Notes under the pieces: model-generated
Told to the model about the DNA's origin: nothing
Seen by the model: the letters and a program-made list of their open reading frames with translations, nothing else
Database searches by the model: none
Part shown: positions 58,233 through 64,000 of the stretch, one piece after another
Numbering within the stretch: the stretch's first letter is position 1
Layout: every line of letters starts with the position of its first letter
Translations under genes and position numbers: made by a program
DNA from: Dehalococcoidia bacterium UBA5760
GTDB taxonomy: Bacteria; Chloroflexota; Dehalococcoidia; Dehalococcoidales; UBA5760
Assembly: GCA_002418895.1 (NCBI GenBank)
Contig: DIFA01000018.1
Span: 45,877 to 109,876, forward strand
Length of the DNA stretch: 64,000 nt
Reading direction: 5' to 3'

Positions 58233-59486
58233 ATGGGAAAAATCTATCTTATCGATGTGACCAACCGGGACGGCGTACAGACAGCTAAACTGGGGCTGTC
58301 CAAGCTGCAGAAGACAATGATAAACCTGTACCTGAATAAGATGGGGGTCTCGCAATCAGAGTTTGGCTTCCCCACTACCCATCACGAGTCGCGTTACCTC
58401 CAGGCTAACCTGGAGCTGGTAAAGATGGGAGTACTCAAGCCGATCCGGTTGGAGGGATGGGTCAGGGCTACCGTTCCGGATGTTGAGGCTGCTTTTCGAA
58501 TGGTTCCCGACATCAAGCACCTCAACCTGTCACTATCCACATCAAACCAGATGATAGAAGGCAAGTTCCGGGGCAGCAAGAAGAAGTCTGATATCGTCAA
58601 AATGATGGTTGAGGCAGTTAGAGCAGCCAGGGGCTGCGGCGCGGAGAGTATCGGAGTAAACGCCGAGGATGCCTCGAGGACGGAGATAGATTTCCTGATT
58701 GAATTCGGCCTGGCGGCTAGAGATAACGGGGCAGATAGAATAAGATACTGTGATACTCTCGGCTATGACAATCCTTTTACCATTTATGACACGGTAAGCA
58801 AGCTTGCGAATTCGGTAGGTCTACCGATTGAGCTGCATTGTCATAACGACCTGGGTATGGCGGTAGCCAATTCTATCGCCGGCGCTAAAGGGGTTATCGA
58901 TGGTGGTCAGGACGCCTATATCAATACTACCGTTAACGGCATCGGCGAAAGGGCGGGTAACGCCGACCTTTTAGCGGTAATACTGGCCGTTACCAAGTCG
59001 AAGGGATTTGCCCGGGGTTACTGTCTCGGCAGCCCGGTTAATCTATCCATGTCCTGGAAGCTGGCTAAATTCGCCAGCTATGCCTTTGGCGTTCCCATCC
59101 CGATAAATCAGCCCGGCGTCGGGGCTAATGCCTTTGCTCATGCCTCCGGTATCCATGCCGACGGTGTTCTGAAGGACCCCGACAACTACGAACTGTACAA
59201 CTTCAAGGAACTGGGCAGGGGCGATCCTGAGGAAGTCGAGACGGGCAGGGAGATATGTACCGGGGAGTACGGCGGGATATCCGGTTTCCGGCACGTCCTG
59301 AATGAGATAATGGGGGCTTCAGCGGTATCCTTCACCAGTACCGAGGAAGCACAGGAAATCCTGGAGCTGGTCAGGTATGCCAATGTAGAAGCACAGAAAC
59401 CCCTCGTTGAAGACGAGTTGAGGTTTATTTACGACTATCCCAAGATTGCCCGGATACTGCTGACTTTGCGGCCGCTGGACTACTGA
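58233..59486 (+). CDS. homocitrate synthase-like protein, likely Re-citrate synthase
   Basis: 417 aa HMGL-like DRE-TIM enzyme (opening VTNRDGVQTAKLGLS; metal motif LHCHNDLGMAVANS; VNGIGERAGNADLL). Such proteins condense acetyl-CoA with a 2-oxo acid. In Dehalococcoides and Clostridium kluyveri, members of this group are Re-citrate synthases. Because it sits with aconitase-like and isocitrate dehydrogenase genes and there is no classical Si-citrate synthase here, citrate synthesis from oxaloacetate is more likely than homocitrate. No C-terminal LeuA regulatory domain; about 130 bases separate it from the dehydrogenase gene. GAGAGGAAG precedes ATG. Confidence 0.87.
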   Translation: MGKIYLIDVTNRDGVQTAKLGLSKLQKTMINLYLNKMGVSQSEFGFPTTHHESRYLQANLELVKMGVLKPIRLEGWVRATVPDVEAAFRMVPDIKHLNLSLSTSNQMIEGKFRGSKKKSDIVKMMVEAVRAARGCGAESIGVNAEDASRTEIDFLIEFGLAARDNGADRIRYCDTLGYDNPFTIYDTVSKLANSVGLPIELHCHNDLGMAVANSIAGAKGVIDGGQDAYINTTVNGIGERAGNADLLAVILAVTKSKGFARGYCLGSPVNLSMSWKLAKFASYAFGVPIPINQPGVGANAFAHASGIHADGVLKDPDNYELYNFKELGRGDPEEVETGREICTGEYGGISGFRHVLNEIMGASAVSFTSTEEAQEILELVRYANVEAQKPLVEDELRFIYDYPKIARILLTLRPLDY

Positions 59487-59556
59487 ATTCCATCCCATTT
59501 CGTTGCTTGTTTAGGGATGTCATAACCTCATGTTGCTACGTTAACTGAGTTATATC

Positions 59557-59610
59557 AAAGAAAATTACCCTGCCCGGTTCGAATATGACCGGGGCAGGGT
59601 AATTTTCTTT
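59557..59610. terminator. strong bidirectional terminator
   Basis: AAAGAAAATTACCCTGCCCGG (59557-59577) pairs with CCGGGGCAGGGTAATTTTC and further T (59589-59610), with one bulged G and an 11-base loop. T-tracts follow on the + strand and the matching A-tract precedes, so it serves both the citrate synthase gene and the convergent TRAP operon. Confidence 0.9.
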
Positions 59611-59635
59611 TTTTACAATCTCTTCTATAGCCTGG

Positions 59636-60958
59636 TTAGCCAAATATTATACCGGGCAGCCATAAGGCTAGCTGAGGGTAGAATAGTAATCCAACCAGGA
59701 GACAGGCATTTATGATCACGAAAGGAATGATGGACTTATAGATATCCACCATGGTTATACCGGAGTCTTTAGGGACCAGTCCTTTCATGATAAACAGGGC
59801 AAAGCCGAAGGGAGGCGTCATCAGCGCGATCAGTACGGTAACGCAGTAGAGGACGCCGAACCAGACCATATTTGTTCCCATGCCCTGTAATACGGGCAGG
59901 AAGAGGGGGGCGGTAACGATAAGCATGGCAAAGTCGTCCATCACCATCCCCAGTAATATATAGATACCTATCATCGTAGCCACTATCAAAGTCGGGTTCT
60001 GGCCAATCGTTCCTGATAGTATAATGTCGAAGGCCTTGGCTGCCCCGAGACCCTGGTAGATAGCGCCGAAGAGAATGGCAGCGACGAAAATCCACATAAT
60101 AACGCTGGTAAGCTGCCAGGTTTGATTCACCACCTGCACCAGATTTTTCCAGGTGAATCTGCGGTAAATCAGAGTAACCACAATGGAACCAATTGCTCCG
60201 ATTGCGGAGCTTTCGGTCACCGTGGTTACTCCCATCAGCAATAGCCCCATCACCGTGAACAGAAGAACTAGGGGTGCAATACCTGCCTTCATACTAATAA
60301 ATTTCTCTTTCCAGCCGGCCCGCTCTTCAAGGGGTATGGGTGGACCGATATGCGGCTGGATACGGCACCGGATGCCGATATAGGCAACGTACATGCCAGC
60401 TAATATGCAACCGGGTATCGCCCCGGCAATCCACAGCTGACCGATGGGCACCCTGGCCAGCATTCCGTAGAGAACGAAGACCAGACTGGGAGGGATGAGG
60501 TAGCCCAGCCCACCTCCAGCCTGAATAAGGCCGGTCACTATTGACTTATCGTATTTCCGCTTAAGCATCGAGGGTAGGGCAATAAGACCCATGGCCACCT
60601 GACCGGATACGCAGGTACCCTGCACCGCTCCGATCAGAGCACAAATACCGATGCTTCCCATACCCAGTCCGCCCTTAACACCTCCGGCCCACTTGTATAT
60701 CATGTTGTAGAGGTCATCCGCCATGCCCGACTTGGCCAGCATGTAGCCCATGAAAATAAAGGCGGGGAAGGAGAGCATGACGTCCCAATATATCATGCCA
60801 ACGGTGTTAAAGTGGGGCATCATTATGCCGCCGGTACCCCATAGGGCCATGGCGGCGACAGTGGCGACAGCACCGACAAGGAGAAAGACCTGACGACCGG
60901 TGGTAAGCAGCGCCATCATACCGGCGAACATAACAATGGTAATCAGCATTACATTCAT
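59636..60958 (-). CDS. dctM: TRAP transporter large permease DctM
   Basis: 440 aa with about 12 hydrophobic helices; the ion-coupled transport channel of a TRAP system. Typical features are LSFPAFIFMGYMLAKSGMAD, GGLGMGSIGICALIGAVQGT, GLGYLIPPSLVFVLYGMLAR and DFAMLIVTAPLFLPVLQGMG. It is the last gene of a receptor, DctQ, DctM operon and begins 1-2 bases from dctQ's stop. Substrate set by the receptor at 61643-62773. Confidence 0.94.
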   Translation of the reverse strand: MNVMLITIVMFAGMMALLTTGRQVFLLVGAVATVAAMALWGTGGIMMPHFNTVGMIYWDVMLSFPAFIFMGYMLAKSGMADDLYNMIYKWAGGVKGGLGMGSIGICALIGAVQGTCVSGQVAMGLIALPSMLKRKYDKSIVTGLIQAGGGLGYLIPPSLVFVLYGMLARVPIGQLWIAGAIPGCILAGMYVAYIGIRCRIQPHIGPPIPLEERAGWKEKFISMKAGIAPLVLLFTVMGLLLMGVTTVTESSAIGAIGSIVVTLIYRRFTWKNLVQVVNQTWQLTSVIMWIFVAAILFGAIYQGLGAAKAFDIILSGTIGQNPTLIVATMIGIYILLGMVMDDFAMLIVTAPLFLPVLQGMGTNMVWFGVLYCVTVLIALMTPPFGFALFIMKGLVPKDSGITMVDIYKSIIPFVIINACLLVGLLFYPQLALWLPGIIFG

Positions 60959-60959
60959 T

Positions 60960-61523
60960 TCAGGCGTCCGCCTTTCCGAACCGGTCGTGCTCTTTAGCCG
61001 CTCGCTCAGCTCGAGTAGGGATTGGTTTACCCCGGATGGTAGCGACGTCCCGGATCAGGTTAGCTACTGCTTGAAACAGCAGGATGATACACCCTGCTGC
61101 GATACAGGCCTTAAGGGGCCAGAGGGGAGGACCCCATATACTTTTGGTATGCTGCCCCGTGGCAAAAGAGTCGAATGTAGCGGTCACGGCAGTTACTGCC
61201 ATCACAGCAATGTAGATAAAGAGGACGAAGGTACATATATCCATAATAGCTCTTTTCCGCGGAGACCACCGGGCATAGAAGGCATCCATTCTGACATGCT
61301 CATCCTGAAGAAGAAGCGGTCCTCCGGCCAGAATGAAAGCTGCCGTCATCGTGAACATAGCCAGTTCGTAGGCCTGGATGCTGGGTGCGTTCATAGCATG
61401 CCTTACGAACACCGCATAGGCCAGGATAACTATGATTGCTATCGAAGTCCACCGTAATCCTGTCCACATCTTCCACACGAACGACTCAACAGCCATTACA
61501 TAAGCAATCAACGGTTTTGGCAT
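60960..61523 (-). CDS. dctQ: TRAP transporter small permease DctQ
   Basis: 187 aa, four hydrophobic helices of the DctQ domain (WTSIAIIVILAYAVFVRHAM, FTMTAAFILAGGPLLLQDEH with the conserved HVRMD motif at its end, DICTFVLFIYIAVMAVTAVT, IAAGCIILLFQAVANLIRD). Positioned between receptor and DctM. A perfect 12-bp stem-loop (61558-61594) lies upstream, between it and the receptor gene. Confidence 0.92.
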   Translation of the reverse strand: MPKPLIAYVMAVESFVWKMWTGLRWTSIAIIVILAYAVFVRHAMNAPSIQAYELAMFTMTAAFILAGGPLLLQDEHVRMDAFYARWSPRKRAIMDICTFVLFIYIAVMAVTAVTATFDSFATGQHTKSIWGPPLWPLKACIAAGCIILLFQAVANLIRDVATIRGKPIPTRAERAAKEHDRFGKADA

Positions 61524-61557
61524 TCAAGATCTCCTCAAAGGATTACAACACAACTCT

Positions 61558-61594
61558 ACCCCACCCCCGAACTTACTAAGCCCGGGGGTGGGGT
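61558..61594 (-). terminator. 12-bp intercistronic stem-loop in the TRAP operon
   Basis: ACCCCACCCCCG (61558-61569) and CGGGGGTGGGGT (61583-61594), a perfect and very GC-rich stem with a 13-base loop. No U-run. It likely stabilises the receptor transcript or attenuates dctQM. Confidence 0.6.
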
Positions 61595-61642
61595 CTATCT
61601 CAAAAAATCGAGATAATTATTGTTAAGTCTAACTGGCCAAGA

Positions 61643-62773
61643 TTAATGGCCGTACCATGCTGCGTCTTCCACTTCAGCACGGAAGTCCTTGATTATCTGA
61701 ACTGCCTGGGCACATAAGGCATCCCTCTGCGCCACGATGTCCAGATAATCCATGCCATGTTGCCGTAGTACCTCGATATCTTCCTCAGGGAGGTAGCAGA
61801 TTTCCTGGAAGGAGCCATCGGTGCGGTACTTGTACTCGCCGTGGGCCCTTATCGTTTCGTTCCAAACATCAAGGTGCATGACTCCCTCTTTGATGATCTG
61901 GCGTATGTCGCTGGGCATGGTAGCCCAAACATCGGGGTTAATCAGGTAAGCAACATTACAGACATCAACAAAGGGCGGGTCCCAGAGGTAGGGGGCAACC
62001 TCATTATTACCGAACTGGACGATCTCATCGGCGCCGGACCAGCCGAAACCGTCCATGGCACCGGTCTGGATGGCCAGGTAGACATCTGCGGGAGGAGTAG
62101 GCATGCAGGCAACACCGACCTGCTCGTAAGGATAGGCATGCTCGGCCAGGAGCTGTATTCTCTGTCCCTTCATATCCTCAAGAGAGTAGGCCGGTTTTGA
62201 GGAACAAATCTCCAGAGGGTCGTGCAGCGAGGGGCCGATGTAGACCAGGCCCTGATCCTCGTAGGATTGGGCAAAGAGGTCCATCAAGCCGCGGTGGTAG
62301 ATGAGCACCCTGAACTCTATCGCATTCTTGGTGGCGAATGGGGCACCACATTCAATGGTCCGCAGCTCGGTGGCCGTACCCATCAGCGGGTACCACTGCA
62401 GCATATCGATAGTACCAGCCTTGAGGGCAGGTATCTCTTCCTCGGAGGGCATAATCTGACCGCCGGCATACCAGTCGAAGGTGACCCGGCCGCCGCTCAT
62501 CGTGGTTATGATATCACAGCACTGCTCGATCGAGTCCCTCTGTACGATGGATGCGCCCTGCGGCGAAATGCCTCTCAAGTGCCAGGTCTGTCCTTCTACA
62601 CCAGGCTCTGGTGTCGGGGTTGGGGTTGGTTCTGGGGTCGGAGTTGGTGTTGGTTCTGGGGTCGGAGTTGGTGTTGTGGTTGTACATCCGCTTATCATCG
62701 GGATGCTTACCGCCAGCACCGCTACCAGACTAACACCTGCGATTAACTTTAGTAGTCCTTTGCTCTTTTTCAA
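61643..62773 (-). CDS. dctP: TRAP transporter receptor lipoprotein DctP
   Basis: 376 aa. The lipoprotein signal ends at MISGC (Cys30), followed by TTTTPTPTPEPTPTPTPEP-like spacer (about 31-58) and the DctP-type binding domain (GQTWHLRGISPQGAS, LKAGTIDMLQWYPLMGTATE, MKGQRIQLLAEHAYPYEQVG, IQTGAMDGFGWSGADEIVQF). The conserved Arg of DctP is in KGQRIQLL. The spacer DNA carries two copies of a 24-bp unit (62628-62675). Head of an operon with dctQ and dctM; an aminotransferase gene lies upstream. Confidence 0.92.
   Translation of the reverse strand: MKKSKGLLKLIAGVSLVAVLAVSIPMISGCTTTTPTPTPEPTPTPTPEPTPTPTPEPGVEGQTWHLRGISPQGASIVQRDSIEQCCDIITTMSGGRVTFDWYAGGQIMPSEEEIPALKAGTIDMLQWYPLMGTATELRTIECGAPFATKNAIEFRVLIYHRGLMDLFAQSYEDQGLVYIGPSLHDPLEICSSKPAYSLEDMKGQRIQLLAEHAYPYEQVGVACMPTPPADVYLAIQTGAMDGFGWSGADEIVQFGNNEVAPYLWDPPFVDVCNVAYLINPDVWATMPSDIRQIIKEGVMHLDVWNETIRAHGEYKYRTDGSFQEICYLPEEDIEVLRQHGMDYLDIVAQRDALCAQAVQIIKDFRAEVEDAAWYGH
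62628..62675 (-). repeat. two 24-bp tandem repeats in the dctP spacer
   Basis: The unit GGTTCTGGGGTCGGAGTTGG plus TGTT occurs twice (62628-62651 and 62652-62675), coding the Thr-Pro-Glu-rich spacer behind the lipid anchor. Confidence 0.75.
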
Positions 62774-62860
62774 ATAGAATCTCCTTACTGTAATTTCTCT
62801 CCAATTCCAAGTTCATGATAGGCTGTTTACGATAGGCAACACCCCCTCGATTATCATTTT

Positions 62861-62911
62861 CTTACTATACTTACTCTTACTTACTTTACTATTACGTATC
62901 CAACAGGTCAA
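62861..62911 (-). promoter_or_regulatory. promoter and TTACT repeat region of the TRAP operon
   Basis: On the minus strand TTGACC (62906-62911), 17 bp and TAAAGT (62883-62888). Downstream of the -10 lie five TTACT copies (+ strand 62862, 62871, 62877, 62881 and 62886), which may be regulator sites. Confidence 0.45.
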
Positions 62912-62968
62912 GCTCAAGATAACCTGCCGTACGAAGAACTGGCTCTAGGCTCTCTAAGAAACAGGCAA

Positions 62969-64000
62969 CTATACCGGCTTAATATCCTTGAGGACGCTGT
63001 AGATGACATCGAGGCCGTGGTTCAGCTGTTCCTCGGTGATGATAAAGGGCGGTACAATCGGCTGCCGGTGCGGGTAGCCGTCACAGTAGGTCAGCATCAG
63101 ACCCTGCTTGAGACACTCGGCAGTGAGCTTCTCCCTGGCCGCTACGGTCGCCGCAGCATTGTAGGGCTTGCCGGTGGTCTTGTTAAGCGAAATCAGAAAC
63201 GACTGGTAGAGACCCTTGCCCATCGGAGCATCGACAACAGGCAGCTTGGTGAACTCGTTAAGACGCTTGCTGAGCAGAGCTCCCAGCTTGGCAACACGGT
63301 CCGCCATCTTTTCATCCCGGTATATCCGCAGGGCCGCCAGCGCGGTCGCCAGCACGACGGCATTACCATCGGAGGTGGTGTAGCTCATCAGCTTCTTCTT
63401 GCTGTTGACCATGGCATCAAATATCTTGTTGCTGAAACCAACCGCACCAAAGGGCAAGATGCCGCCGTTAATACCCTTGGCCATGCTGATCATATCGGGT
63501 ATCACGCCGTAGTGGTCCACTCCCCAGAACTTTCCGGTCCGGCAGAAACCAGTCTGTACCTCATCGGCAATCAGCAGTATGTTGTGCTTGCTGCATATCT
63601 CACGAGTGATCGGCCACCACTTGTCGCCGGGCCAGACCACACCGCCGTTGCCCTGGGCTACCTCGGCCATAACACAGGAAATGGTATCGGCACCCTCCTG
63701 CTGAATAACCTGCTCCAGATAGCGGGCATTCTCCTCATCAGTCTTGAAACAGTTCTCAATGCCGGTAACGAAGTTAGGCATCTTGACCACTTCCGGGTTG
63801 CGGCGGGAGAAACAGGATAGCCCGATGTGCGCCCCGGTCATGCTCCGGGAAAGCTGCGACGAACCATGGTAGGCACGGTCCAGAACGATAATCTTGTACT
63901 TGCCCAGCTCACCAACCGACTCCCAGTAGGCCCGGGCTATCTGTACGCACGACTCGGTGGACTCGGTACCGGTGACGGTCAGGTAAACATGATCCATACC
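62969..64000 (-). CDS. class III PLP-dependent aminotransferase, partial
   Basis: The 3' 1032 bases of a class III (omega) aminotransferase; the 5' end lies outside the window. Seen are TESTESCVQIARAYWE near the cut end, KIIVLDRAYHGSSQLSRSMT, AEVAQGNGGVVWPGD, LLIADEVQTGFCRTGKFWG (PLP-binding Asp) and the Schiff-base Lys in ISMAKGINGGI. It resembles taurine- or beta-alanine:pyruvate transaminases. On the same strand as and 196 bases upstream of the TRAP receptor, so it may use the imported solute. Confidence 0.9.
   Translation of the reverse strand, partial: GMDHVYLTVTGTESTESCVQIARAYWESVGELGKYKIIVLDRAYHGSSQLSRSMTGAHIGLSCFSRRNPEVVKMPNFVTGIENCFKTDEENARYLEQVIQQEGADTISCVMAEVAQGNGGVVWPGDKWWPITREICSKHNILLIADEVQTGFCRTGKFWGVDHYGVIPDMISMAKGINGGILPFGAVGFSNKIFDAMVNSKKKLMSYTTSDGNAVVLATALAALRIYRDEKMADRVAKLGALLSKRLNEFTKLPVVDAPMGKGLYQSFLISLNKTTGKPYNAAATVAAREKLTAECLKQGLMLTYCDGYPHRQPIVPPFIITEEQLNHGLDVIYSVLKDIKPV

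Noticed and set aside
59557..59610. tRNA-like T-loop GGTTCGAAT
   Set aside because: It is the loop region of a long terminator hairpin; no acceptor or anticodon arms fit.

Overview
The window looks like a chromosomal segment of an anaerobic member of the Chloroflexota, most likely class Dehalococcoidia (inference from gene content, no 16S present). Pointers are a fused mannosyl-3-phosphoglycerate synthase/phosphatase of the Dehalococcoides type, a homocitrate-synthase-like gene of the kind known as Re-citrate synthase in Dehalococcoides clustered with aconitase-like and isocitrate dehydrogenase genes, an Mvh-type [NiFe] hydrogenase beside a GltD-like flavoprotein, and tungstate uptake genes. 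Rubrerythrin and superoxide dismutase fit an oxygen-sensitive lifestyle. No rRNA, tRNA, CRISPR array, phage or complete insertion sequence was seen.

Layout. 1-13.6 kb: alpha/beta hydrolase, DUF6946-like protein, a truncated radical SAM gene, dodecin, a methyltransferase/pseudouridine synthase pair, a GNAT/ADP-forming acyl-CoA synthetase fusion, an HtrA protease, an XRE regulator with a membrane protein and a palindromic operator, an orphan TRAP binding protein and an Fpg/Nei glycosylase. 13.6-17.2 kb: a gene-poor stretch, two small unknown proteins and a surface protein with Ig/IPT-like repeats. 17.3-24.6 kb: ion permease with tandem Usp, then mannosylglycerate synthesis (mgsD) facing a GH38 alpha-mannosidase. 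24.6-28.5 kb: tungsten locus, with a Moco/Tuco-type riboswitch and terminator, tupABC, a Mop protein, a WtpA remnant and a NIL-domain protein. 28.6-35.1 kb: two-component pair and the mvhDGA hydrogenase with a GltD-like flavoprotein. 35.3-37.7 kb: a B-domain-less pyruvate kinase, rubrerythrin and SOD. 38.1-40.9 kb: four consecutive genes that share an N-terminal zinc ribbon but have unrelated C-terminal parts. 41.1-46.6 kb: DUF72, radical SAM and queuosine genes (queA, queH, yhhQ, tgt). 46.7-53.4 kb: a branched-chain amino acid type ABC importer (livKHMGF) and a NarL-type two-component pair. 53.6-55 kb: rhomboid and LOG-family proteins. 55.2-59.5 kb: the oxidative TCA half-cycle operon. 59.6-64 kb: a TRAP transporter operon preceded by a class III aminotransferase that runs off the window end.

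How they work together. Carbon skeletons for glutamate probably come from acetyl-CoA and oxaloacetate through the citrate to 2-oxoglutarate operon. H2 electrons enter through the Mvh module. Tungstate is imported under riboswitch control for W/Mo-pterin enzymes encoded elsewhere. Organic nutrients, probably amino acids or carboxylates, enter through the Liv and TRAP systems, whose lipoprotein receptors both carry Pro/Thr/Glu spacers behind the lipid anchor. Most highly expressed genes have readable sigma70-like promoters with 16-18 bp spacers.
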